Below, piece after piece: positions 9,870 to 18,603 of a DNA stretch of 64,000 nt. Source of the stretch: Solidesulfovibrio carbinoliphilus subsp. oakridgensis (GTDB taxonomy: Bacteria > Desulfobacterota > Desulfovibrionia > Desulfovibrionales > Desulfovibrionaceae); NCBI RefSeq assembly GCF_000177215.2, contig NZ_CM001368.1, forward strand, positions 930,001 to 994,000, in the 5' to 3' direction. Every line of letters starts with the position of its first letter. Position 1 is the stretch's first letter. The notes beneath the pieces were generated by a model. It saw only the letters and a program-made list of their open reading frames with translations. It had not been told where the DNA came from and made no database searches. A program made the translations under genes and the position numbers.

Positions 9870-10720
9870 GCCGACGCGAGGAAATCATCGAGAAAGCCAC
9901 AGCCATTCCCCAAATGCCCATGCCCGTGCAAAAGGTTCTGGCCTACATCGGCAATCCCGATGCCGACCTGCGCCAGCTGGCCAGGATCATCGAGTTCGAC
10001 CCGGGGCTCACGGTCAATGTCCTGCGCATGGCCAACTCGTCTTTTTTCGGCGGCGCGGGCAAGGTGACCACGGTCAAGGAGGCGCTCATGCGCCTGGGGC
10101 TGCACCGGATCTACCAGCTCGTCATCGCCTCGGGCGTGGCTCCTTTCACCCGCTATGAAATCAAGGGGTACGGGCTGCGGCCAGGCGAACTCCTCGAACA
10201 CTCCGTGGCCGTGGCCACGGCTTCCGAAACCCTGGCCCGGGAACTGGACATCATCCCGCCCCCCCATACCTTTACCGCCGGCCTGCTCGTCAATATCGGC
10301 AAGACCGTCATGGGCTCGTTCCTGGAAGTCGACGCCGGCCCGATCCTGACCCTGGCCCACGAGCGCCACATCTCCTTCGAACAGGCCGAGGAGATGGTCC
10401 TTGGCATCAACCATGCGGAACTCGGCGCCGTCCTCCTTGAGCGGTGGTCGATCCCCTGCTCCATCGTCAACGTGGTCCGCTACCGCCTGCGCCCCGACGA
10501 CTGCCCGGAGCCGGACGTGGCCCTCGACCTCGTGCACGTGGGCGACGTCATCGCCAAGATGACGGGCATCGGCATGGGCATCGACGGCATGCAGTACGCC
10601 CCGTCCGAAGCCGTTTTCGCCCGCCTTGACGTGACGCCGGCCCAGATGGAAAACGTCATGGCCGCCATTCTGGAACAGATCGCCGAGGTTCGCGAGATCC
10701 TCATGGAAAATACCCTTTAA
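9866..10720 (+). CDS. HDOD-domain signalling protein
   Basis: HDOD domains are HD-like folds without the full metal-binding set and usually act as signalling scaffolds. The 284-residue protein has the domain from about residue 10 to 210: it opens with IPQMPMPVQKVLAYI, continues with a DPGLTVNVLRMANSSFFG helix pair and a LGLHRIYQLVIA helix, and contains GLLVNIGKT where a true HD phosphohydrolase would show an HD pair. The ATG at 9866-9868 overlaps the cheD stop by 4 nt and has GGAGG about 10 nt upstream. Coupling to cheD suggests a role in chemosensory or motility control; this is an inference. Confidence 0.88.
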   Translation: MSRREEIIEKATAIPQMPMPVQKVLAYIGNPDADLRQLARIIEFDPGLTVNVLRMANSSFFGGAGKVTTVKEALMRLGLHRIYQLVIASGVAPFTRYEIKGYGLRPGELLEHSVAVATASETLARELDIIPPPHTFTAGLLVNIGKTVMGSFLEVDAGPILTLAHERHISFEQAEEMVLGINHAELGAVLLERWSIPCSIVNVVRYRLRPDDCPEPDVALDLVHVGDVIAKMTGIGMGIDGMQYAPSEAVFARLDVTPAQMENVMAAILEQIAEVREILMENTL

Positions 10721-10731
10721 AAGGTGAGGCA

Positions 10732-11499
10732 ATGACGCGTTCCCCGCATCCCCTGCGCGCCAGGGACCTCGGCTACGCCCAACGCGTCTGCGTGGCCAAG
10801 GCCGGCAAGCTCATGATGGAAACCGGCCAGCTTGCGCCCCGGGCCCGGGTGGGCCTGGCCGTATCCGGCGGCGTGGACAGCCTGGTCATGCTGGCCGTCA
10901 TGGCCATTCGCCGCCGCATCGTCCCTTTTCCGGTCGAACTCATGCTCCTGCACCTCAATCCCGGCTTCGACGCCGCCAACCACGAGCCCCTGGCCGGGCT
11001 GTGCGCGGACCTTGGCCTTCCCGCCCACATCGAGGTCACGGATTTCGGCCCCCGCGCCTTCTCCGACGAAAACAAGAAGAAGTCCGCCTGCTTCTACTGC
11101 GCCTGGCTGCGCCGCAAACGCCTATTCGACCTGTGCGGGCAATATGGCCTGACCCATCTGGCCTTCGGCCACAACGCCGACGACCTGAGCGCCACCTTTT
11201 TCCTCAACATCTTCCAGAACGGCCGCGTGGACGGCCTCTCGTGCCGGGAATCCTTTTTCGAGGGGCGGCTGACCGTCATCCGGCCGCTTCTGCTCGTGGA
11301 CAAGAAAACGATTATCCGGGCGGCCAAGGCCTGGGAACTGCCGGTCTTTTCCAATCCCTGCCCCATGGCCGGCAAGTCCATGCGCCACGAGGCCGAAACC
11401 TGGATCAAGGACATCTGCGCCACGGGGAAAAAGCGGGCCGTGAACCTGGAAAACGCGCTTGGCCGCTGGCAGCGCGACCGGGATGCCGCGCCCCGCTAG
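10732..11499 (+). CDS. TtcA-like PP-loop ATPase (probable tRNA thiolation enzyme)
   Basis: The 255-residue protein belongs to the PP-loop N-type ATP pyrophosphatases. The ATP motif SGGVDS is at 45-50. A CxxC pair (C120, C123 in CFYC) and a third Cys in SNPCPMAGKS (C210) match the positions that hold a 4Fe-4S cluster in TtcA, the enzyme that makes 2-thiocytidine 32 in tRNA. GHNADD (about 146-151) is also typical. The start has AGGTGAGGC directly upstream and is 11 nt after the HDOD stop, so it is probably in the same transcript. A related sulfur-transfer substrate cannot be excluded. Confidence 0.8.
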   Translation: MTRSPHPLRARDLGYAQRVCVAKAGKLMMETGQLAPRARVGLAVSGGVDSLVMLAVMAIRRRIVPFPVELMLLHLNPGFDAANHEPLAGLCADLGLPAHIEVTDFGPRAFSDENKKKSACFYCAWLRRKRLFDLCGQYGLTHLAFGHNADDLSATFFLNIFQNGRVDGLSCRESFFEGRLTVIRPLLLVDKKTIIRAAKAWELPVFSNPCPMAGKSMRHEAETWIKDICATGKKRAVNLENALGRWQRDRDAAPR

Positions 11500-11504
11500 C
11501 CTCG

Positions 11505-11523
11505 CGTCCCCGAAATCGGGACG
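11505..11523 (+). terminator. Weak hairpin after the TtcA-like gene
   Basis: CGTCCC at 11505-11510 pairs with GGGACG at 11518-11523 around a 7-nt loop, six bases after the stop codon. No T-run follows immediately, so it is at best a weak terminator or RNA end stabiliser. The AT-rich tract 11550-11577 that follows more likely belongs to the promoter of the next gene. Confidence 0.35.
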
Positions 11524-11627
11524 TGCCGCATGCAAAAAGCAACACACTTCAATAATTATATTTTTATTAAAAATGGATGCCCTGTTTTTGTAGGGGACCC
11601 ACCAGCCGCCCGGTCAGGACCGTTTTG

Positions 11628-12524
11628 ATGTTCAAGAACTACCAGGTCGTCGTCTTCCGGGACCACCACGGCTCCTGCCGCAAGCTCCGATTTCGGGGCT
11701 GGCTGTTCGCCGCCATCCTGCTGGCCGTGGCCCTTCTTCTGGCCGGGAATGTTTACCTGATAAAATATTATTATAATTATAAACGGATGCAGATCGAATT
11801 GGCCGCTTTCGACCAGGAGGCCAGGGAGCAGAACGCCCAGCTTTTGAGCATCACCGACAAGGTCAAGGGCCTCGAGGCCGACCTCAACCGGCTGCGCGGC
11901 TTCGACGCCAAGCTGCGCCAGATGGCGGGCCTCGACCAGGAGCCTCGGAACGTGGCCCCGGCCGGCAGCGACGCCGCGGATTTCGACAAGAAATACCTGC
12001 CTCTCTACCGCCAGGAGATGCTTACCCGCCGGCTCCACCAGTTCCTGGCCGACCTGGGCCGTGGCGCCGCCACGGAAACGATCCGCCAGCAGGAGCTTTT
12101 GGGGACGCTTGCGGCCAAGGGGACACTCCTGGCCGCCATGCCCATGTCCTGGCCGGTGGAAGGCTGGATCGTCTCGCCCTTTGGCGAAGGGACCTCGCCG
12201 CTGACCGGCCGCCGGGAATTCAACAAGGGCCTGGACATCGCCGCGCCCACCGGCACGCCGGTGGTGGCCCCGGGCGACGGCCTGGTGACCTTTGCCGCTG
12301 CAACGCCGGATGGCGGCTTCACTGTGGCCATCGACCACCAGGGCGGCCTTGTCACCTCCTTTGGCCCTTTGCGCGACGCGGCCGTGGCCAAGGGCCAAGC
12401 CGTGACCCGGGGCCAGCTCCTCGGCCATGTCGGCGATTTCGGCCAGTCCAAGGGTCCCCACCTCCACTACGAGACCCGGCTTGGCGGCGTACCGGTCAGT
12501 CCCATGCGCTACATCGTGGAATAG
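11628..12524 (+). CDS. Membrane-anchored LytM/M23-like protein, predicted catalytically inactive
   Basis: The 298-residue protein has a short cytoplasmic start, one membrane helix (about 24-45), a periplasmic coiled coil (about 52-100) and a C-terminal LytM domain (about 175-298). Active LytM enzymes use H-x3-D, a second His and HxH. Here the first ligand is N199 (in EFNKGLDIAAP), D203 is kept, the catalytic His position reads P247 in SFGPL, and H278/H280 (PHLHYE) are kept. So it likely binds or regulates rather than cleaves peptidoglycan, as degenerate LytM factors such as EnvC/NlpD do. The ATG at 11628 follows AGGA. It is followed 38 nt later by fliR, so it may assist flagellar passage through the wall. 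Confidence 0.85.
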   Translation: MFKNYQVVVFRDHHGSCRKLRFRGWLFAAILLAVALLLAGNVYLIKYYYNYKRMQIELAAFDQEAREQNAQLLSITDKVKGLEADLNRLRGFDAKLRQMAGLDQEPRNVAPAGSDAADFDKKYLPLYRQEMLTRRLHQFLADLGRGAATETIRQQELLGTLAAKGTLLAAMPMSWPVEGWIVSPFGEGTSPLTGRREFNKGLDIAAPTGTPVVAPGDGLVTFAAATPDGGFTVAIDHQGGLVTSFGPLRDAAVAKGQAVTRGQLLGHVGDFGQSKGPHLHYETRLGGVPVSPMRYIVE

Positions 12525-12562
12525 CCGGCCGCCCGTGGCCCGGCTTTTGCTTGCACCCCGCC

Positions 12563-13342
12563 ATGGACCTGTTCCACTTCGATCCGAACCTCGTGTTCAG
12601 CTTCCTGCTGACACTCATGCGCATCAGCGTCGTCCTTTTCCTCTTGCCGTTTTTCGGGGCCAATCTGCTGCCGAACCCGGTCAAGGGCGCCTTGTGCCTG
12701 TTGTTGACCCTGGCCGTCTTTCCCATGCTGTCCTTTCCGGCGGCCCTCATGCCGGCCAACCCCTGGACCCTGGCCCTGATGTTCCTCGGCGAGGTGATCA
12801 TGGGCCTTTTGCTCGACATCCTGGTCATGTTCCTCTTTTCCGCGGTCCAGTGCGCCGGGGCCATCATGGGATTTTCCATGGGCTTTTCGCTCATGAACAG
12901 CATCGATCCCATGACCGGCGCCTCGGAGTCGGGCCTTGGCCACCTGATGAACCAGGTCACCACCATGCTGTTTCTGTGCCTAAACGGCCACCTGTTCCTG
13001 CTCGACTGCATGGCCCAAAGCTTCACCCTGGTCCCGCCGGGCGGGCTTTTCCTCAGCCCGGCCCTGGGCGAGCACCTCATTGCCTTTTCCGGACAGATCT
13101 TTGTCATGGCCCTCAAGATCGCCGCCCCGATTATGGCCTCCATCTTCATGGTGGACCTGGCCCTGGCCCTGGTGGCCCGGGCCGCGCCCCAGATGAACGT
13201 GCTCTTCATCGGCTTTCCCCTCAAGATCAGCGTGGGTTTTCTCTTCATGACCCTGGTGTTCGGCGCCCTCGCCGTCTACGTCGGCCAGTACATCGCCGAA
13301 CTCGGGCCGATGTACCGGCTGGTGCTCAAGGCTTCCGGCTAG
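12563..13342 (+). CDS. fliR: Flagellar biosynthesis protein FliR
   Basis: FliR is a component of the FliPQR export gate of the flagellar type III secretion system. The 259-residue protein is almost wholly hydrophobic with about six membrane segments and shows family features such as LLPFFGANLLPNPVKG near residue 28 and MGFSMGFSLMNSIDP near residue 100. The ATG at 12563-12565 begins MDLFHFDPN; a TTG 12 nt upstream is possible but has no ribosome site. It starts the export block fliR-flhB-flhA. fliP and fliQ are not in the window. Confidence 0.94.
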   Translation: MDLFHFDPNLVFSFLLTLMRISVVLFLLPFFGANLLPNPVKGALCLLLTLAVFPMLSFPAALMPANPWTLALMFLGEVIMGLLLDILVMFLFSAVQCAGAIMGFSMGFSLMNSIDPMTGASESGLGHLMNQVTTMLFLCLNGHLFLLDCMAQSFTLVPPGGLFLSPALGEHLIAFSGQIFVMALKIAAPIMASIFMVDLALALVARAAPQMNVLFIGFPLKISVGFLFMTLVFGALAVYVGQYIAELGPMYRLVLKASG

Positions 13343-13401
13343 GAGCCGGCCGCAGCGGGCGGGAATAACGGGCGGCAGCGAACGCGGCCCAGGGGAACGA
13401 C

Positions 13402-14475
13402 ATGGCCAGAGATCCAAGCAAGACAGAAAAAGCCACCCAAAAACGGCGGGACAAGGCCCGGGAAAAAGGATCTGTCCCCCGCAGCCAGGAACTGCCCAAG
13501 CTGACCGTGCTCCTGGCCGGCCTTTTCACCCTGCGCCTCCTTATCGACGACCTTGGTGACGCCCTGCGCGAGGTCTTCACCACCTTCCTCGGCCAACGCC
13601 TGGCCTTCGAAGCCACCCCGGACGGAGTCAACGCCCTGATGTGGCTTTTGTCCCAGAAGCTGGCCGTCATGCTCCTGCCGCTGCTGCTCGTCATGGCCGT
13701 GGTCGGCTACGTCACCCAGCGGTGGCAGGTCGGGGAGGTATGGTACTCAAGGCTCTTCAACCCGGATTTCAGCAACCTTTTCAATCCCGTGGCCGCCATC
13801 CAGAAGCTTCTGATCAATCCGAAGACCCTGGTGCAGCTCGGCAAGCAGGTGGCCATGGCCGCGGCCATCGGCCTGGCCCCCTACCTCATCCTCAAAAACA
13901 AGTTCGACGAGTTTTTTCCGCTTTTCTACCAGACCACCGAAAACTTCGCTGCCTTTCTCCTCGGAAACGGCTTCATCCTCGTCCTTTACACCCTGGTCCC
14001 CATGGTGATCATCGCCGTGCTCGACGTCTGGTACACGCGGTGGGACTACGAAGAGAACCTCAAGATGACCAAGGACGAGATCAAGGACGAAACCAAGCAG
14101 GCCATCGGCGACCCGGCCATCAAGCAGCAACAAAAGCGCAAGATGATGGAGGTCATGCAGCGGCGCATGCTCCAGGACGTACCCAAGGCCGACGTGGTCA
14201 TCACCAACCCCACCCACTTCGCCTGCGCCCTGCGCTACAATCCCAAGGAGTCCCCGGCCCCCCTGCTCCTGGCCAAGGGCGCGGACCATCTGGCCGAAAA
14301 AATCAAGGAGATCGCCCGGGAACACCGCATTCCCATCCGCGAGAACAAGCCCCTGGCACAGGCCTTGTATAAGAACGTGGAAATAGGCCAGACCATTCCC
14401 GAGGACCTCTACCAGGCGGTGGCCTCGATCCTGGCCCAACTCGACAAGTTCAAGCGTCCCGGCCGGCCCCGCTAG
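13402..14475 (+). CDS. flhB: Flagellar export switch protein FlhB
   Basis: FlhB controls the switch of export specificity from rod/hook to filament proteins. The 357-residue protein has the basic N-terminus with TEKATQKRRDKAREKG, four membrane helices (about 33-50, 87-105, 145-165, 183-210) and a cytoplasmic domain containing the self-cleaving NPTH motif at residues 269-272. The C-terminal tail is short, ending after KRPGRPR. The ATG follows AGGGGAACGAC. It is 59 nt after fliR and 32 nt before flhA. Confidence 0.96.
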   Translation: MARDPSKTEKATQKRRDKAREKGSVPRSQELPKLTVLLAGLFTLRLLIDDLGDALREVFTTFLGQRLAFEATPDGVNALMWLLSQKLAVMLLPLLLVMAVVGYVTQRWQVGEVWYSRLFNPDFSNLFNPVAAIQKLLINPKTLVQLGKQVAMAAAIGLAPYLILKNKFDEFFPLFYQTTENFAAFLLGNGFILVLYTLVPMVIIAVLDVWYTRWDYEENLKMTKDEIKDETKQAIGDPAIKQQQKRKMMEVMQRRMLQDVPKADVVITNPTHFACALRYNPKESPAPLLLAKGADHLAEKIKEIAREHRIPIRENKPLAQALYKNVEIGQTIPEDLYQAVASILAQLDKFKRPGRPR

Positions 14476-14507
14476 GTCCCCGCGGCCGGAAAGAAGGCGT
14501 CAAAATC

Positions 14508-16610
14508 ATGGCGAAGACCGCTGAACCGATCAAATTCAACTACGCCCAGTTCGCTCGCCAGGGCGACATCATGCTGGCGGTCGGCGTGGTGGTCATTCTC
14601 TTCGTCATGCTGGTGCCGATTCCTCCGATCTTTATCGACCTCCTGCTGACCTTCTCCATTTCGATCAGCCTGGTCATCCTGGTGACCAGCATGTTCATGG
14701 GCTCGCCGCTCGAATTTTCCATCTATCCCTCCCTGCTCCTGGTCACCACCCTCCTGCGGCTGTCCATGAACGTGGCCTCGACAAGGCTGATCCTGCTGCA
14801 CGGCGACGAAGGCCCGTCCGCGGCCGGACACGTCATCCAGGCCTTCGGCCAGTTCGTGGTCGGCGGCAACTACATCGTCGGCTGCGTCATCTTCCTGGTC
14901 CTTTTCGCCATCAACAAGAAGGTCATCGTGGCCGGCACCACCCGAATCGCCGAGGTGGCCGCCCGCTTCACCCTCGACGCCATGCCCGGCAAGCAGATGG
15001 CCATCGAGGCCGACCTCAACGCCGGACTCATCAACGAAAAGCAGGCCACCGACCGGCGCGAAGTCATCCGCAAGGAGGCCGACTTCTACGGCGCCATGGA
15101 CGGCGCGGGCAAGTTCGTCTCCGGAGACGTCTCCGCCACCATCATCATCACGGCCATCAACATCTGCGGCGGCTTCCTGATCGGGGTCATGCAAAAGGGC
15201 ATGAACTGGAAGGACGCGGCCCAGACCTACACGCTTTTGACCATCGGCGACGGCCTGGTGTCCATCATCCCCTCGATCATCATCTCCACCTCCGCCGGCC
15301 TCATCGTGTCCCGGGCCGCGGCCGAGGCCAAGATGGGCGAGGAATTCCTGGCCCAGCTCACCTTCCACCCCCGGGCCCTGCGGCTGGTGTCGGCCATGCT
15401 GCTCCTGTTCGCCATCGTCCCGGGCCTGCCGACCCTTCCCTTCCTGGCCATGTCGGCTCTGCTCTTCCTGGTGGCCCGGCTCTCGGGCAGGCAGCAGGAG
15501 ATGCTCTCGGCCGAGGCCGATCAGAAGGAGAAAAAGCCGGCGCCGGAACTCGAAACCCCGGAAGAGGTCCAGTCGCTGCTGCCGCTGGACGCCCTGGAGC
15601 TCGAAGTCGGCTACGGGCTCATCCCGCTTGTCGACGAGGAGCAAAACGGCAACCTCCTTTCGCGCATCCGCTCCATCCGCCGCCAGTTCGCCCTCGATAT
15701 GGGCGTGGTCATTCCGTCGCTGCACCTGCGCGACAACCTGCAACTGCGCCCCGGCCAGTACGTGGTGCTCATCAAAGGCAACGAGGTGGCCTCGGCCGAG
15801 ATCCTCATCGACCACTATCTGGCCATGGACCCGGGCGACGCCAAGCACCGCATCCAGGGCGTGGAAACCCGCGAGCCGGCGTTTAACCTGCCGGCCCTGT
15901 GGGTGCCCGAGCTCCACAAGGAAGAGGCCATCCTGGCCGGCTACACCGTCGTCGATCCGGCAACGGTCATCGCCACCCACCTGACCGAGGTCTTCAAGCG
16001 CCACTTGCACGAATTCCTCGGCCGCCAGGAAGTTCAAGTCCTGCTCGACAACCTGGCCAAGCGCGCGCCCAAGGCCGTGGAAGACCTGGTGCCCGGCACC
16101 ATGAACCTCGGCGGCGTGCAGAAGGTGCTCCAGAATCTGGTCAAGGAAGGCGTCTCCATCCGCGACATCCTGACCGTGGTCGAGACCATGGCCGACTACG
16201 GCGCCTCCGTGAAGGACCCGGACCAGTTGACGGAATACGTCCGGTCCCGCATGGGCCGCACCATTGTGAAGCCCTACCTCACGGCCGAGGGGTCGCTGCC
16301 GATTTTAAACCTCACGCCCAAGGTCGAGGGGGCCATCCAGGAAAGCGTGCGCCAGACCGACCACGGGGCCTACCTGGCCATGGAGCCGGGCCTGGCCCAG
16401 CGGATCATCCAGGCCATCCAGCGGGCCCTGGACAAGGCGCTTCTTTCCGAGGGACAGCCGGTCCTTCTGACCTCGCCCCTGGTCCGGCCCCACCTGGCCC
16501 AGCTCCTGTCACGGTTCATCCCCAACCTGCCGGTCATCTCCCAGGCCGAGATCCCGGCCGAGATCAAGCTCCAATCCGTGGCCAACATAGGACTGTCCAA
16601 TGCGGGTTAA
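14508..16610 (+). CDS. flhA: Flagellar export gate protein FlhA
   Basis: FlhA forms the nonameric export-gate ring that couples the proton motive force to substrate transport. The 700-residue protein has about eight membrane helices in its first 330 residues. The FHIPEP-family cytoplasmic loop after helix 4 contains ARFTLDAMPGKQMAIEADL near residue 155, and a large C-terminal substrate-docking domain (about 360-700) follows. The ATG at 14508 has AGAAGG about 12 nt upstream. Its last 11 nt overlap the start of flhF, so the two are translationally coupled. Confidence 0.97.
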   Translation: MAKTAEPIKFNYAQFARQGDIMLAVGVVVILFVMLVPIPPIFIDLLLTFSISISLVILVTSMFMGSPLEFSIYPSLLLVTTLLRLSMNVASTRLILLHGDEGPSAAGHVIQAFGQFVVGGNYIVGCVIFLVLFAINKKVIVAGTTRIAEVAARFTLDAMPGKQMAIEADLNAGLINEKQATDRREVIRKEADFYGAMDGAGKFVSGDVSATIIITAINICGGFLIGVMQKGMNWKDAAQTYTLLTIGDGLVSIIPSIIISTSAGLIVSRAAAEAKMGEEFLAQLTFHPRALRLVSAMLLLFAIVPGLPTLPFLAMSALLFLVARLSGRQQEMLSAEADQKEKKPAPELETPEEVQSLLPLDALELEVGYGLIPLVDEEQNGNLLSRIRSIRRQFALDMGVVIPSLHLRDNLQLRPGQYVVLIKGNEVASAEILIDHYLAMDPGDAKHRIQGVETREPAFNLPALWVPELHKEEAILAGYTVVDPATVIATHLTEVFKRHLHEFLGRQEVQVLLDNLAKRAPKAVEDLVPGTMNLGGVQKVLQNLVKEGVSIRDILTVVETMADYGASVKDPDQLTEYVRSRMGRTIVKPYLTAEGSLPILNLTPKVEGAIQESVRQTDHGAYLAMEPGLAQRIIQAIQRALDKALLSEGQPVLLTSPLVRPHLAQLLSRFIPNLPVISQAEIPAEIKLQSVANIGLSNAG

Positions 16611-17727
16611 GACCTTCCGGGGCGAGAGCATGGCCGCCGTCCTGTCCCAGGTCCGCCAGGAGCTCGGGAGCGAGGCCGTCATTCTCGGCAACCAAACCGT
16701 ACGCGAGGAGGGGAAGTGCCTGTGCGAGGTCATGGCCGCCCTGGAGCAGCCGAACCCCGCTCCGACCCGCAAGGCCTCGGGCAACGGCAAGGCCAGGGCC
16801 GGCGTCCCGGCCGAGAGCCAGGCCGGGCCGGCCACCTCGGCAACTCCGGCCTCGGGCGGGGACTGGAACAGGGAATGGGGCGAGATCAAGGGGCACTTGC
16901 TGGCGCTTTTGCGGCCGCGCATGGATTTCGGCACCCTCTCGCCCCGGCAGCGACTGGCCCTGGAATTCCTCGAACGCGAAGGAGTGGACGAGGCCTCGGT
17001 CCTGGCCCTCTACCGTTCCATTGTCGAACGCGGCGAGGACACGGTCATTCCGGCCCTGTCCCGCCTCCTTCGCGTCAAACCTCTGACGACCAGGGACTGG
17101 CCCGAGACGGCCCATATGTTCATCGGCCCAAGCGGGGTGGGCAAGACCACCAACCTCCTGCGCCTGGCCTTGACGGCCCGGCGGCAGGAGCCTGCCCGGC
17201 GGGTGGTGGTGGTCAACGCCGACGGCGGCCGGGGCAAGGGGCGGCTCCTTTTGCGCCACTATGCCGAACTTTCCGGCCTCGCCTACGCCGAGGCCGACGG
17301 GCCGGAAGACTTTCGCCGGATTTTTGACGAGGCGGCCGGAGGCGACGCCGTATTCGTGGACACGCCGAGCGTCCGTGGCGACGGGGCCATGGAAGGCTGG
17401 TGCCGGGAGATGGGGATTTCCGGCCGCAAGGGCCTTTGCGCCCACCTCGCCCTGTCACCCCTCTACGCCGCGCCCCAGGCCGCCCAGTTCCTGCGCGTCT
17501 ACCGTTGCGAGCCGCTCGCGAGCCTTGTCTGGACGAAGCTCGATGAAGCCTGTAATTATGGAAGTCTTGTCAACATGGCGCATGCTTCGTCGCTGCCGGT
17601 CTCGGCCCTGGCCTACGGACCGGAACTGACCCAGGGCATGACGCCGGCCTCGGGCAAGGCTGTGTGGAAACTGCTTTTCAAACACCAGTTGCCCGGCGAC
17701 TATCCCGATGCCGAAGCCGGCGTCTAA
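16600..17727 (+). CDS. flhF: Flagellar placement GTPase FlhF, divergent
   Basis: FlhF is an SRP-type GTPase that sets the site and number of polar flagella. The 375-residue protein has a basic N-terminal B domain (1-55), a low-complexity linker (55-90), the N domain (about 90-165) and the G domain. The P-loop GPSGVGKTT (176-184) and TKLDEA (312-317) are good. Two other signatures are altered: where DTYR-type residues are expected there is NADGGRGKG (206-214), and the DTAGR motif reads DTPSVRG (254-260). GTP hydrolysis or FlhG-stimulated activation may therefore differ. It overlaps flhA by 11 nt and precedes flhG by 9 nt. Confidence 0.9.
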   Translation: MRVKTFRGESMAAVLSQVRQELGSEAVILGNQTVREEGKCLCEVMAALEQPNPAPTRKASGNGKARAGVPAESQAGPATSATPASGGDWNREWGEIKGHLLALLRPRMDFGTLSPRQRLALEFLEREGVDEASVLALYRSIVERGEDTVIPALSRLLRVKPLTTRDWPETAHMFIGPSGVGKTTNLLRLALTARRQEPARRVVVVNADGGRGKGRLLLRHYAELSGLAYAEADGPEDFRRIFDEAAGGDAVFVDTPSVRGDGAMEGWCREMGISGRKGLCAHLALSPLYAAPQAAQFLRVYRCEPLASLVWTKLDEACNYGSLVNMAHASSLPVSALAYGPELTQGMTPASGKAVWKLLFKHQLPGDYPDAEAGV

Positions 17728-17736
17728 GGACGACCC

Positions 17737-18603
17737 ATGCCAACCAGCACACTCGCCGCGCCCCGCCGCCCCCGCCACGGCGCGGCCATCCCCCAAGTCC
17801 TTTCCGTCACCTCGGGCAAGGGCGGGGTCGGCAAGACCAACCTTTCGGTCAACCTAGCCTACAGCCTGTCCCGGATGGGACGCAGGGTGGTGCTCCTCGA
17901 CGCCGACCTGGGGCTCGCCAACGTGGACATCCTGCTTGGCCTGACCCCGACCATGAACCTCTTCCACCTCTTTCACGAAGGCGTGGACCTGAGGCAGGTG
18001 CTCATGGAAACGCCCTATGGCTTTTCCATCCTGCCGGCCTCCTCGGGGGTGAGCGACATGCTGGCCCTGTCCACGGGGCAAAAGCTCGACCTGCTCGAGG
18101 CCATGGATTACCTGGAAGGCCAAATCGACTATTTGATAGTGGACACAGGGGCCGGAATCAATGATAATGTCATTTATTTCAATCTGGCCGCACGGGAACG
18201 GCTGCTGGTCCTGACCACGGAGCCCACTTCCCTGACCGACGCCTATGCGCTCGTGAAGGTCATGCACGTGCACCACGACGTGCACCGGTTCCGGGTCGTG
18301 GTGAACATGGCCCCGAGCCTCAAGGCGGCCAAGGCGGTATATGAAAAGCTCTCCACGGCCTGCGACCATTTTCTCTCCGGCATCTCCCTGGATTTCACGG
18401 GGATCGTGCCGGTCGATCCGGCCGTGAAAAACGCGGTGATCCGGCAAAAGCCGTTTTGCCACCTGACGCCCGACGCTCCGGCCAGCAAAAAACTTATGGA
18501 ACTGGCCCAAACGATCGATTCCTGGGACGTGGACGCCAAGCTCGATGGAAACATCAAATTCTTCTGGAAAAAGCTCCTCTTCCAGGAACAACCCCTGGCT
18601 TAG
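17737..18603 (+). CDS. flhG: MinD/ParA-type ATPase FlhG (FleN/YlxH)
   Basis: FlhG limits flagellar number and counteracts FlhF. The 288-residue protein has the deviant Walker A motif GKGGVGKTN (27-35), LLDADLGLANVDILLG (53-68), a DTGAG switch near residue 136, and a C-terminal positively charged segment that probably contains the membrane-targeting helix. The ATG has AAGGACG just upstream and follows flhF by 9 nt. Its last 59 nt are shared with the beginning of fliA in another frame. The usual N-terminal DQAxxLR activator motif of FlhG is not obvious. Confidence 0.94.
   Translation: MPTSTLAAPRRPRHGAAIPQVLSVTSGKGGVGKTNLSVNLAYSLSRMGRRVVLLDADLGLANVDILLGLTPTMNLFHLFHEGVDLRQVLMETPYGFSILPASSGVSDMLALSTGQKLDLLEAMDYLEGQIDYLIVDTGAGINDNVIYFNLAARERLLVLTTEPTSLTDAYALVKVMHVHHDVHRFRVVVNMAPSLKAAKAVYEKLSTACDHFLSGISLDFTGIVPVDPAVKNAVIRQKPFCHLTPDAPASKKLMELAQTIDSWDVDAKLDGNIKFFWKKLLFQEQPLA

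Noticed and set aside
14472-16037. A 521-codon open frame antisense to flhA
   Set aside because: Asp/Gly/His-rich mirror frame of a conserved gene, without a ribosome site or domain.
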